Shown piece by piece: positions 18,293 to 26,834 of a stretch of 64,000 bases of DNA. Each line of letters starts with the position of its first letter. Position 1 is the first letter of the stretch. The stretch comes from JAFEDN01 sp963832945. GTDB lineage: Bacteria; Pseudomonadota; Gammaproteobacteria; Coxiellales; Coxiellaceae. Position numbers and translations under genes: made by a program. The stretch covers positions 85,712 through 149,711 of the forward strand of contig CAWHVV010000011.1 of assembly GCA_963832945.1 (NCBI GenBank). Direction: 5' to 3'. The notes beneath the pieces are model-generated. The model was not told where the DNA came from. It did not search any database and was given only the letters and a program-made list of their open reading frames with translations.

Positions 18293-19299
18293 AAAATATT
18301 TTATATTCCTGGCAAAAAAGCCAATGGCAACGGTTATTGTCGCAGCATCGGCAAGAGCGGCTGCCACACGCCTTGCTGCTCACCGGAGCAGCCGGGTTGG
18401 GCAAAGAGACCTTTGCCCGGCAATTTGCTCAATTCCTGTTATGTAAAGCAGCGGGCGAGTCGGTTTGTGGTCAGTGCGCCGGTTGCTCTCTGATACTGGC
18501 GAACAATCATCCTGATTTATTAATGATCGCGCCTGAAGAAAGCGGCAAAAATATTAAGGTGGACCAAATCCGGGATATGTCCGCGACCCTTAACCAGACT
18601 GCGCAACGGGCTGGATATCAGGTTGCCATTATCTCACCTGCGGAAGCGTTAAACAGAGCGGCGGCCAACGCTTTATTAAAAACGCTGGAAGAGCCGTCGG
18701 GCACAGTGCTGCTGCTGTTGGTGAGCCATCAGCCGGGCGCTTTGCCCGCTACAATCACCAGCCGATGCCAGCGCATTGCTTTCACCGGTGGGGAGGCGGG
18801 CGCCTGGTTGAGTGATCAGCTGCGGACATTAAATATCCAGGCAGACGCCCATTTATTATTAAAAATCGCCGAAAACGCGCCATTACGAGCCCTGGACTTG
18901 GCGCAAAATCATTATCTGGATTTACGGGACCGTTTATTGACTCATCTGATAGCGATTGCTCAAGAGAAAGCATCCTTATTGGCGCCGGTAGCGGAATATT
19001 TAAAGCAGGATCTACTGGCGTGGATAGATGCCTTTCTCTCCCTTATTTTGGACCTGACGCGTCTGCATTTAAAAGTGACAGGGTCGGCATTAACGAATCC
19101 GGACCGTTTATCGTCTTTACAGGCATTGACGGAAATATATCCATTAGCATCCTTGATGACATTATTAACGAAGCTGCATCAGGCGCGCCGCTGGATGCAG
19201 AACAGTCAGGTTCATCTCAATGAGCAGTTGTTACTGGAAAGTTTGTTGATTAATTATAAAGAGGGTTTATGCACTTCGTTGATTCGCACTGTCATTTGA
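18289..19299 (+). CDS. holB: DNA polymerase III subunit delta'
   Basis: Clamp-loader subunit. The N-terminal AAA+ domain has a P-loop-like LTGAAGLGKETFARQFAQF, a zinc-binding cysteine set in CKAAGESVCGQCAGC, and the SRC motif in ATITSRCQRI, which acts in trans on ATP bound to the neighbouring subunit. NALLKTLEEPSGTVLLLLV is also typical. 336 aa. tatD starts inside its last 31 bases, so the two are coupled. Confidence 0.94.
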   Translation: MKNILYSWQKSQWQRLLSQHRQERLPHALLLTGAAGLGKETFARQFAQFLLCKAAGESVCGQCAGCSLILANNHPDLLMIAPEESGKNIKVDQIRDMSATLNQTAQRAGYQVAIISPAEALNRAAANALLKTLEEPSGTVLLLLVSHQPGALPATITSRCQRIAFTGGEAGAWLSDQLRTLNIQADAHLLLKIAENAPLRALDLAQNHYLDLRDRLLTHLIAIAQEKASLLAPVAEYLKQDLLAWIDAFLSLILDLTRLHLKVTGSALTNPDRLSSLQALTEIYPLASLMTLLTKLHQARRWMQNSQVHLNEQLLLESLLINYKEGLCTSLIRTVI

Positions 19300-20039
19300 A
19301 TATGCTGGACCTCGGCGCTTACCGGGGCGATTTGGGCGCTTTGATTGAGCAGGCTAAGAGAGCCGGTGTGAAACATATTTTATGTGTGGGCGTTGATTTG
19401 GAACATGCGCAGGAAGTACTGGACATCGCCGAACGTTTTCCCGATGTTTCCGCCAGTGTCGGCGTGCATCCCAGTGAAAAAGGGGTGATTACCCGCGAGG
19501 ATTTACTTGCTTTTGCGCGGCATCCAAAGGTGATTGCTCTGGGTGAAACGGGTCTGGACTATCATTATAACGACAGCGGCCTGGAAGAACAGCGGGAGCG
19601 ATTCCGGTTACATATCCGTCTGGCCCGTGAACTGAAAAAGCCGTTAATCATTCACAGCCGGGACGCCCGCGAAGATACGATACGGATATTACGGGAAGAA
19701 CAGGCCGAAGAAATTGGCGGGGTCCTGCACTGCTTTACGGAAAGCTGGGAAATGGCCGAACAGGCGCTGGCGCTTAATTTTTATATTTCCTTTTCCGGCA
19801 TCGTCACCTTCAAAAATGCCGTGGAAGTGGCCGATGTCGCGCAAAAAGTTCCTCTGGAACGTATTTTGATTGAAACCGATGCGCCTTATCTAACCCCGGT
19901 CCCACATCGCGGCAAGAAGCCCAATGAGCCGCAATATGTTTGTCTGGTGGCTGAAAAAATCGCCGCCTTAAAGGGACTTACCGTGAAAGAAGTGGCCAAC
20001 CAAACCACGCAGAATTTTTTTTCGTTATTTAGGTTTTAA
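19269..20039 (+). CDS. tatD: TatD-family metal-dependent deoxyribonuclease (YcfH type)
   Basis: TIM-barrel metallohydrolase of the TatD family. Metal ligands are visible: HFVDSHCHLN at the N-terminus, ALGETGLDYHY, LIIHSRDAR, VLHCFTES and ILIETDAPYLTPVP. 256 aa, full length. Last gene of the rpmF-to-tatD run. It is YcfH-like by position next to holB; the physiological substrate of this subgroup is uncertain. Confidence 0.93.
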   Translation: MHFVDSHCHLNMLDLGAYRGDLGALIEQAKRAGVKHILCVGVDLEHAQEVLDIAERFPDVSASVGVHPSEKGVITREDLLAFARHPKVIALGETGLDYHYNDSGLEEQRERFRLHIRLARELKKPLIIHSRDAREDTIRILREEQAEEIGGVLHCFTESWEMAEQALALNFYISFSGIVTFKNAVEVADVAQKVPLERILIETDAPYLTPVPHRGKKPNEPQYVCLVAEKIAALKGLTVKEVANQTTQNFFSLFRF

Positions 20040-20072
20040 GTAAAACACTCCGCCGCCAGAATAGGGGAGCCG

Positions 20073-20669
20073 TCAGGGCCTGGCCCTTTGGTTACTTTTG
20101 TTAAAGGGTACGTTGTAGATTGCCGATAACCGTGTATTGGGGCTGATACCTTTACCTGAAGCATAATCACCCATAAACAACTTGTCTTTTTCTATTTTGA
20201 CAATAGTATAAAATTTATCATTCTGTGCATGTTCCGGATAAGCAGAGGCGTTTCGTTTTAAACCGGCAACTTCTTTCGATTCATTTATTTTCCAATTAGA
20301 AAAACCATAATCCTCAGATTTATTGGCCTGGTTAACTGCCGATGGATCATTATACGTCATGGTGACTGATTTAAATGTGTAATCCAATTCTTTAGTGTTG
20401 GCTAAGTTGGGCACAGCTTTCCCTGGTTTATAATTTCGATAGGTATTTAATGTAGAAATTTTATGATGACATGAGGCGTCAGAATACGTTTGAATCATAT
20501 AAATAGCGTTCTGATTTTTAAAGACAAAGGTCTCAATATTATAATTTCCAGAGCCGTCAGAAGCACATTTTGAAGACCATGTACCTTGTAATGGTTTATT
20601 TGAAGCAGCATGACAACTTGTCGAAATACAAAGTAATAAGATACTACCTTTTAGCAATTTATTTCTCAT
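20073..20669 (-). CDS. Secreted protein of unknown function
   Basis: 198 aa with a clear signal peptide (MRNKLLKGSILLLCISTSC, then HAASN as cleavage region) and an AGGAGAT ribosome site. The mature part starts PLQGTWSSKCASDGSGNYN and has a beta-rich look with two early cysteines (KCAS, ASCHHK), similar to small lipocalin-like or APCDD1-like secreted folds; I cannot assign a family. It is convergent with tatD and lies downstream of the GSII gene. Likely periplasmic or exported. Confidence 0.6.
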   Translation of the reverse strand: MRNKLLKGSILLLCISTSCHAASNKPLQGTWSSKCASDGSGNYNIETFVFKNQNAIYMIQTYSDASCHHKISTLNTYRNYKPGKAVPNLANTKELDYTFKSVTMTYNDPSAVNQANKSEDYGFSNWKINESKEVAGLKRNASAYPEHAQNDKFYTIVKIEKDKLFMGDYASGKGISPNTRLSAIYNVPFNKSNQRARP

Positions 20670-20752
20670 AACGATCTCCTGAAAACGAAAATTAAGAAAG
20701 CTCAGATACTTTACGAACTTTTAAATCTTATACAATGCTTTTTGGGCAATGC

Positions 20753-20790
20753 CAAAAGTGGGCGTTCCCCTCTACATGGTGAATGGTTAC
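20753..20790. repeat. 38-bp dispersed repeat, copy 1
   Basis: AAAAGTGGGCGTTCCCCTCT followed by ACATGGTGAATGGTTAC. Almost identical copies at 33599-33636 and, more diverged, at 26605-26645. This copy ends three bases from the glnA stop codon. Confidence 0.7.
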
Positions 20791-20792
20791 TT

Positions 20793-21839
20793 TTATTCTT
20801 CTCCGCAGACTGTCTCCATTAATGCTGCTGCGACTTCATATGGATTGGCATTGGCGCCAGGACGCCGGTCTTCAAAATAGCCATAACCAGCATTGGCCAC
20901 GGAGCGGGGGATACGCACGGAAGAACCGCGGTTAGCAACTCCCGATGAAAATTTATCGATGGGCGCGGTTTCATGTTTGCCCGTTAATCGCAATTCTAAA
21001 TCGGCGCCATAAACCTTGATATGTTTGTCGTGATTTTTCTCCAGAGCCTTGATAGCTTTATGGATGGCCGCTATGCCGTTTTTGGGATCGCGGGTTGCTT
21101 TGGTGGAGAAATTGGTATGATTACCCGCGCCGTTCCAGTCGCCTTTGACGGGTTTGGGATGGAGGCGGGCGTTGATCTCATGGTCTTCGCCAATTCGATA
21201 TAATAGCCAGCGCGCCAGCCAGAGATGATCACATACCGTCAGCGGGTCGGCGCTTTCACCGGCGATGCCACGATATCCGATTTGAAACTCCCATTGACCG
21301 GGCATGACTTCGGCATTGGTGCCATAGATCATAAGGCCCGCGTCAATGCAGGCCGCGGTGTGTTCTTCAACCAGTTGGCGGCCAAACACTTCATCCGCTC
21401 CCACTCCGCAATAAAAAGGCCCTTGCGGCGCCGGATAGCCCCGGTCCGGCCAGCCTAGCGGCTGCTGCCCGCGAAACAGAGTGTATTCCTGCTCGAAACC
21501 TAACCAGGGTTCGTGCTCATTGCCAAATTTTTCCATGAGTGTACGGAGTTTTGCGCGCTTGTTACTGGGATGCGGTTTGCCATCCGGACTCATCACTTCG
21601 CACAGTACAAGATAATTATCGCCTGGCAGTAAAGGGTCGTTCACATAGCAGACCGGCTGCAAAAGCAGGTCTGAGTCTCCACCGCTAGCCTGATAGGTAG
21701 AGGAGCCGTCAAAATTCCACTCAGGAAAATCCTTCAGAGTGATTTCCCCGTGCGGGTTATGCAGAATTTTTACTTTAGAGCGTAATGTCTGGGAGGGCTG
21801 ACTGCCGTCGATCCATATATAGGTAGCTTGAGAAATCAT
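20793..21839 (-). CDS. glnA: Glutamine synthetase, type II (eukaryotic-like)
   Basis: Makes glutamine from glutamate and ammonia. 348 aa from the ATG at 21839, chosen because AAGGAG lies just upstream; the longer frame has no such site. Motifs of GSII: FPEWNFDGSSTYQASGGDSD, WLGFEQEYTLF, GPFYCGVGADEVFGR, INAEVMPGQWEFQIG-like NAEVMPGQWEFQIGY, GAGNHTNFSTKATR and NRGSSVRIPRSV. The length is far shorter than GSI (about 470 aa) and matches GSII. No adenylylation site of the GSI kind, so control differs from classic enterobacterial GlnA. GSII occurs in several Legionellales and other bacteria, probably by old transfer from eukaryotes. Confidence 0.93.
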   Translation of the reverse strand: MISQATYIWIDGSQPSQTLRSKVKILHNPHGEITLKDFPEWNFDGSSTYQASGGDSDLLLQPVCYVNDPLLPGDNYLVLCEVMSPDGKPHPSNKRAKLRTLMEKFGNEHEPWLGFEQEYTLFRGQQPLGWPDRGYPAPQGPFYCGVGADEVFGRQLVEEHTAACIDAGLMIYGTNAEVMPGQWEFQIGYRGIAGESADPLTVCDHLWLARWLLYRIGEDHEINARLHPKPVKGDWNGAGNHTNFSTKATRDPKNGIAAIHKAIKALEKNHDKHIKVYGADLELRLTGKHETAPIDKFSSGVANRGSSVRIPRSVANAGYGYFEDRRPGANANPYEVAAALMETVCGEE

Positions 21840-21910
21840 TGTGCTTAACTCCTTATTAAAAACCGACTGCATTCTAACGCAAAATATAAAAATCCGAAAG
21901 AGTTTCGGTT

Positions 21911-23347
21911 TTAATGAATTTTATTGGTTAATTTGTTTAGCCAGGGTGTTAAAGACAGGGTAATCGCGGCAGCGGCTAAACCCAGCAGGACGTAATTTTG
22001 AAAAGCGTGAGCATAAATTAAGTTAGTGTGCAGAAGATCGTTCATGATTTCTTTAGGGATGCTGGCCTGCTTGCCTAAATATCCAGCCAGCAATCCGCCA
22101 TAAGCAAGACCTAAAAACCAGATACCCATCATTAACCCCACAAATTTTGCGGGAGCGAGTTGAGTGACCATGGAAAGACCGATCGGCGAGAGCATCAGCT
22201 CTCCAATGGTAATGAAGAAATAACAAATCACTATCCAGTAAGGGTTCACCAGACCGCCACCTGCAAAATGAATGCCGATCACCAGACATTGCATGGCGAA
22301 TGCGATAATAGCTAAACCCAAAGTAAACTGAAGGCCTCTTGAAATATTAATCTTTTTCTCATGAAATTTTTTCCACATCCAGGCCATGCAGGGGCCGATG
22401 AGAAATATAAAAATGGATTCCAGCGAAATGAACGCAACGGGCGGCACACTGTGTCCAAATATCACCCGGTCGACGTTACGGTCGATAAACAAATTAGCCA
22501 CGGAAAATATTTGAAAAAACAATGCCCAGAAAACGATCGATACAACGATTAAAATAAGTAGGGCCAGCATTTTTGGGCGCTCGCTTTTCTCCAGCCGGCA
22601 AATAATCCCCAACAGACATAACAGGATCACGCCGCCAAAAGCGGTCAACGGCCAGTTTCCCGCGATGCTGGATGTTTTGAGTAAAAAGAAACAGACCGCG
22701 AGGCCAAGAAGTGAGAGAAGGATGAAATTGGCGTTGCTGTAAAACCATTTTTCGAGTTTTAAGGGCAAGCCTTTATCTTCATAGTAACGGTACCCCCAGC
22801 GAAAAAAGCCCAGCGCCACGATCAGTCCGCAGGCTGCCACCGCAAAACAGACGTGCCATCCATAATATTCCTGGATATAGCCGGAACTCAGTGTCGATAA
22901 GACGATGCCGGCATTGAATAGCAGGTAGTAAATGGTAAACCCGGTATCCCGGCGGGGATCGTTGTCGTGATAAAATTTACCGAGGAAACTGGAAATATTG
23001 GGTTTGAGAAAGCCATTACCTAAAATAATAACAGCCAATCCCAAAAACAGGGACGTTTCGCGGTGGAGAAAAGGAAAAGCCAGCAGAACATACCCAATTA
23101 ATAATAAAAAAGCCCCGATCAGAATGGTTCGCCGGAATCCCAGTAGCCTGTCGGCGCAGAGTCCGCCCAAAATGGGTGAGATATACACTAATGCTGTAAA
23201 TTGACCCATCACCGAATAGGCACGGGAATCCGGAAAATTAAGGGTTTTGGTCATGTAAAAAATCAGCAGCCCCTGGACCAGGTAAAGTCCAAAGCGTTCC
23301 CACATTTCGGTTAAAGAGAGAGGCCATAAGGCGCGAGGTTGTTTCAT
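21911..23347 (-). CDS. POT/PTR family peptide transporter
   Basis: Proton-coupled di- and tripeptide importer of the inner membrane. The start at 23347 (MKQPRALWPLS) fits the family; an in-frame ATG seven codons upstream is possible. The proton-coupling ExxERF motif appears as LTEMWERFGLYLVQG. Further family features are PILGGLCADRLLGFRRTI, FLKPNISSFLGKFY and the late GELMLSPIGLSMVTQLAP. About 478 aa with 12-14 membrane helices. Peptide uptake would suit an intracellular lifestyle. It stands alone, about 70 bases upstream of glnA on the same strand. Confidence 0.92.
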   Translation of the reverse strand: MKQPRALWPLSLTEMWERFGLYLVQGLLIFYMTKTLNFPDSRAYSVMGQFTALVYISPILGGLCADRLLGFRRTILIGAFLLLIGYVLLAFPFLHRETSLFLGLAVIILGNGFLKPNISSFLGKFYHDNDPRRDTGFTIYYLLFNAGIVLSTLSSGYIQEYYGWHVCFAVAACGLIVALGFFRWGYRYYEDKGLPLKLEKWFYSNANFILLSLLGLAVCFFLLKTSSIAGNWPLTAFGGVILLCLLGIICRLEKSERPKMLALLILIVVSIVFWALFFQIFSVANLFIDRNVDRVIFGHSVPPVAFISLESIFIFLIGPCMAWMWKKFHEKKINISRGLQFTLGLAIIAFAMQCLVIGIHFAGGGLVNPYWIVICYFFITIGELMLSPIGLSMVTQLAPAKFVGLMMGIWFLGLAYGGLLAGYLGKQASIPKEIMNDLLHTNLIYAHAFQNYVLLGLAAAAITLSLTPWLNKLTNKIH

Positions 23348-23498
23348 AATCAACCAAGTATGCCACACAAAAAAGTATAAATCCAGCGATATGTTCTTTT
23401 TCTAAAAGAATATTATATTCTTCTGATTATGATATAATTGCTTTTGACCGCTAAACACGATAATGTATGCGGCGATTAGAAACAATAGGACAAACTTG

Positions 23499-24854
23499 AT
23501 GGGATTAGTGCTCACTGTGATTGGCGCGGTCCTGGCTGTATTTATCGTGATATTACTCCATGAAGCCGGACATTTTTGTGTCGCGAAAGCATTCCGCGTC
23601 AAAGTGTTGCGCTTTTCCATTGGTTTTGGACCTCGCCTATGGTCACGTGTCGGACGCAGTGGTACCGAATATGTCCTTGCGGCGTTGCCTATCGGTGGGT
23701 ACGTTAAAATGCTGGACGATCGCGAAATGCACGTATCGCGGGCCGAATCTTTTCACGCTTACAACCGGCAACCCCTTCTGATTCGCATGGCCATTGTCCT
23801 TGCGGGTGTTGCCGCTAATTTTTTGACTGCTCTCATTATTCTTTGGGGCATTTACTTATCCGGCGTTTCTTATATTAAACCCGTTATCGGCAAAGTGACG
23901 CCCGGATCTATCGCCTCGAATGCCGGTTTACAGAGCGGTGATACCATTATGGCTATTAATGGTCACCCAACCCCTGGCTGGGAACAGGTAATCACCGCAA
24001 TGGTTGAACAAATCGGCAACGCGCAACCGCTGACGATCACTACCCAGCCGCTTAATGGTTCAGGAATGCAGGTTCGGCAATTTTCTGAACAAAACTGGCG
24101 TCTGGGAGGGAAGCAACCGGATCCTTTGGGTAGTTTGGGTATGACCCCGTTTCAGCCGGAGTTTCCCGCAATTGTGGAGAAGGTGATGTTCCGTTCTCCC
24201 GCCGCACGCAATGGGTTGCAAACAGGAGATCGCATCGTCGGTTTGAATCATCAGCCGGTTGCCGATTGGCCGGCGTTATCGGATTATATTCGCCAACACC
24301 CGAATCAGGAAGTAGCGCTAACGGTCAGGAGCGGCGAGACGCTGCGCGAACTCAATGTTCAGCTTGACAGTAAAACCCAACGGAGCCAGCCTGTCGGTTA
24401 TTTAGGCATTGAAGCAAGAGCGCCAAAATGGCCCCCGGAAATGCTGGTGACTCCGCATTATTCTGTTTTTACCGCCTGGGCGCCGGCATTGGATCAAGTG
24501 CTGGATTTAACAAAATTTAATATTCTGGTTCTGGCAAAAATGTTTACCGGTAAAATTTCTCTGCAAACTCTGGGAGGGCCCGTTACTATTTACCACTCCG
24601 CATACGATGCCTCCCGGGCCGGTCTGCAGGCTTATTGGGGGTTTATCGCTTTTATCAGTCTCGCGCTGGGTTTTATTAATGTGTTGCCCATTCCGGGCCT
24701 TGACGGAGGACATTTTTTATTTCAAATAATTGAAGGTATAATTAGAAAACCAATATCCGAAAAATATCAAGAGATATTATTGCGGATAGGAATCGTTTTA
24801 ATCATTCTCCTGCTGATTCAGGGAACGGTTAACGATATTATGAGATTGTTTTAA
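23499..24854 (+). CDS. rseP: Site-2 regulated intramembrane zinc protease RseP
   Basis: Intramembrane protease that cleaves anti-sigma factor RseA and leftover signal peptides. The start at 23499 (MGLVLTVIGAVLAVFIVILL) is preferred, with AGGA upstream. The active site HEAGH is near residue 23; then GFGPRL, two PDZ domains (IGKVTPGSIASNAGLQSGDT and MFRSPAARNGLQTGDRIVGL) and the second zinc motif in NVLPIPGLDGGHFLFQIIE. About 451 aa, full length. It is not in the usual dxr-rseP-bamA context; the Sel1 lipoprotein follows by 13 bases. Confidence 0.94.
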   Translation: MGLVLTVIGAVLAVFIVILLHEAGHFCVAKAFRVKVLRFSIGFGPRLWSRVGRSGTEYVLAALPIGGYVKMLDDREMHVSRAESFHAYNRQPLLIRMAIVLAGVAANFLTALIILWGIYLSGVSYIKPVIGKVTPGSIASNAGLQSGDTIMAINGHPTPGWEQVITAMVEQIGNAQPLTITTQPLNGSGMQVRQFSEQNWRLGGKQPDPLGSLGMTPFQPEFPAIVEKVMFRSPAARNGLQTGDRIVGLNHQPVADWPALSDYIRQHPNQEVALTVRSGETLRELNVQLDSKTQRSQPVGYLGIEARAPKWPPEMLVTPHYSVFTAWAPALDQVLDLTKFNILVLAKMFTGKISLQTLGGPVTIYHSAYDASRAGLQAYWGFIAFISLALGFINVLPIPGLDGGHFLFQIIEGIIRKPISEKYQEILLRIGIVLIILLLIQGTVNDIMRLF

Positions 24855-24867
24855 TGGAGGACTTTAC

Positions 24868-25437
24868 ATGATTTTGCAACGAATGATTAATATTTTTGGC
24901 GGTATTGGCCTCTCGGCTCTGTTAGTGCTGGGGCTCAATGGCTGTTCCTCTACACACCATGAGGCGCCGGTATCCTCGGTGGCGACCAGTTCGCCGCACG
25001 CGGCTTCTTTTGCTTCGTCTGCAGTATGCGCAGACAATCCGTTCCTGCAAAAATATAAGTGCTCGTTTATGCGGGTTGAGCAGGCAGCGCGTTCCGGAGA
25101 CCCCGACGCCCAGTATGCTCTTGGCTATTTATACTACTATGGCATCGGCACCACCCAGGATCGGCAAGCCGGTTTAGTCTGGATTAGAAAAGCGGCTGCC
25201 CAGGGCCAAAGCGTCGCCCAGGAAGCACTGAGGACGTTAGCCACCACTCCTGCGGCAGCTAAAAAGTCTCTGCAAACTACCAATCCTCAACCCAACGTTC
25301 CTGCCAATGCACCAGCAGCAACACCACCGCCTGTTCAGCCGGATAAGCCTCTGACAGACTACTTACCAAATTATGGGGAAAAAAGAGTGGATACGACAGA
25401 AAATCCCCCCGCCGTCAACCTGTCAGGGGGGCAATAA
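24868..25437 (+). CDS. Sel1-repeat lipoprotein
   Basis: 189 aa. The signal peptide ends in a lipobox (LVLGLNGC, then SSTHH), so it is anchored to a membrane by a lipid. One Sel1-like repeat at residues about 70-110 (ARSGDPDAQYALGYLYYYG, then AGLVWIRKAAAQGQ). The C-terminal third is low-complexity, rich in Pro, Ala and Thr. A GGAGG site precedes the ATG. Sel1 repeats mediate protein contacts and are common in Legionellales, but the partner is unknown. Confidence 0.75.
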   Translation: MILQRMINIFGGIGLSALLVLGLNGCSSTHHEAPVSSVATSSPHAASFASSAVCADNPFLQKYKCSFMRVEQAARSGDPDAQYALGYLYYYGIGTTQDRQAGLVWIRKAAAQGQSVAQEALRTLATTPAAAKKSLQTTNPQPNVPANAPAATPPPVQPDKPLTDYLPNYGEKRVDTTENPPAVNLSGGQ

Positions 25438-25440
25438 CAG

Positions 25441-26565
25441 ATGAGATGGGTTAAAAAGATCAACTGGACGCTGACTTTGTTTCTGCTGCTAACTCCCGTG
25501 GTCGGAATAGCCGGGACAGTCTTTATCGTCGCGTCGGGACGCCTGCATATCGCGACTATTGTTTTAGCGCTGGTGTGGATGGTAGCGACAGGTTTAGCCA
25601 TAACTGCGGGTTATCACCGCTTATTTTCCCACTGCACTTACCAGGCAAAATGGCTGGTGCGACTGTTCGTGCTGTTATTTGGCGCGGGCGCTTACCAGGG
25701 CAGCGTTCTGGAATGGTGTACCGATCATCGCAACCATCATCGCTATTCAGAAACGGATAAAGACCCCTACAACATTGAAAGAGGATTCTGGTTCGCGCAT
25801 ATTGGCTGGTTGTTGATGCTGGATCCCTCATCCCGGGATTTCAGCAACGTGGAAGATTTATCCGCCGATAAGTGGATTCTCTGGCAGCATAAAAATTGGT
25901 GGTGGCTGGCGTTGACCTGGGGTTTTGTCATGCCGATGCTGATCGCCGGTCTGTTGTGGGGTGACTGGCTGGGCGGATTGTTGTTGGCGGGGGTTTTGCG
26001 ACTGGTGCTGAATCATCATTGTACTTTTTGTATTAACTCGGTCTGTCACGTTTTTGGCAAACGCGCCTATTCTCTGGAACAAACCGGACGGGACAACTGG
26101 ATCACGGCCTTTTTTACTTACGGTGAAGGGTTTCATAACTTCCATCATCAGTTCCCCCTGGATTATCGCAACGGCATTCGCTTTTATGACTATGATCCCA
26201 CCAAGTGGATCATCTGGATGTGGAGCCGGCTGGGGTTAGCCAGTGATTTAAAGACCATTAGTCAGGTGCATTTAACCCGTTATCGTTTACGAACGGATGA
26301 ACTGGCGCTGCTTACCCGTTTCAAACAAAGTTCCGATGCTGTTATGAGTTTTATCCATGAGCAACTGCTACCTTTGCGTTCGCAAATTTTGCAAGTCATG
26401 GCCCGAATTGACGCCATGGAAAAATCCGGCAAAATCAAAGAATATCGTGATCAATTAAAAATAGCGCGTTCGGAATTGAAATATTCATTATCCATCTGGA
26501 GCCGAATCAAAGCCAGGCTGCTTAATTTGGAAATTAAAGTTGCCAGGTATCCATTCACCACATGA
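25441..26565 (+). CDS. Acyl-CoA/fatty acid delta-9 desaturase
   Basis: Membrane di-iron desaturase that introduces a double bond into saturated acyl chains. The three histidine boxes are in order: GYHRLFSHC near residue 59, DHRNHHRYSETDKDPY near residue 98, and GEGFHNFHHQFPLDYRNG near residue 227. Four membrane segments are expected. 374 aa; the last 100 or so are a helical extension (IHEQLLPLRSQILQVMARID) seen in related bacterial desaturases. Three bases after the Sel1 lipoprotein gene, so probably co-transcribed. Confidence 0.92.
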   Translation: MRWVKKINWTLTLFLLLTPVVGIAGTVFIVASGRLHIATIVLALVWMVATGLAITAGYHRLFSHCTYQAKWLVRLFVLLFGAGAYQGSVLEWCTDHRNHHRYSETDKDPYNIERGFWFAHIGWLLMLDPSSRDFSNVEDLSADKWILWQHKNWWWLALTWGFVMPMLIAGLLWGDWLGGLLLAGVLRLVLNHHCTFCINSVCHVFGKRAYSLEQTGRDNWITAFFTYGEGFHNFHHQFPLDYRNGIRFYDYDPTKWIIWMWSRLGLASDLKTISQVHLTRYRLRTDELALLTRFKQSSDAVMSFIHEQLLPLRSQILQVMARIDAMEKSGKIKEYRDQLKIARSELKYSLSIWSRIKARLLNLEIKVARYPFTT

Positions 26566-26604
26566 ATTTACATACGCAGAACGTCCAATTTTTGCTCATG
26601 TTTG

Positions 26605-26645
26605 TCAAAAAATTGGGCGTTCTCCTCTACATCGTGAATAGTTAC
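26605..26645. repeat. 38-bp dispersed repeat, diverged copy 2
   Basis: AAAATTGGGCGTTCTCCTCT followed by ACATCGTGAATAGTTAC, matching the copies at 20753 and 33599 with several changes. It lies 40 bases downstream of the desaturase stop. The remainder of 26566-26834 contains the leader of the first OPR-RAP gene and no other gene. Confidence 0.6.
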
Positions 26646-26730
26646 AATATAGTTTTTAATTTTTTTGTTGCCTCTGACACCCTTTTCTGTTTTTACACCA
26701 GCTCAGGATTAAAATTTAACTTAATTGATT

Positions 26731-26834
26731 AAGTTTTGGTCCAATTGGCGTGATCATAAAGTGAGCTACTCTTGCTCCTTTATACTTTTTGTTGTATATT
26801 ATTTTTCTTGGTAAAAAATCAGTCATAAGGGGAA
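26731..26834 (+). promoter_or_regulatory. Leader of OPR-RAP gene 1, duplicated before gene 2
   Basis: From AAGTTTTGGTCCAATTGGCG to the start codon this leader is almost identical to 29869-29971 before the second paralogue. It ends in GTCATAAGGGGAAATG, so AAGGGG is the ribosome site of both genes. A T/A-rich stretch (TATATTATTTT) could serve as a -10 region; the exact promoter cannot be placed. Confidence 0.5.

Noticed and set aside
26716..26735. TTAA-rich PmrA-like effector box upstream of OPR-RAP gene 1
   Set aside because: The TTAA spacing does not match the box clearly, and the motif is missing before the second paralogue.
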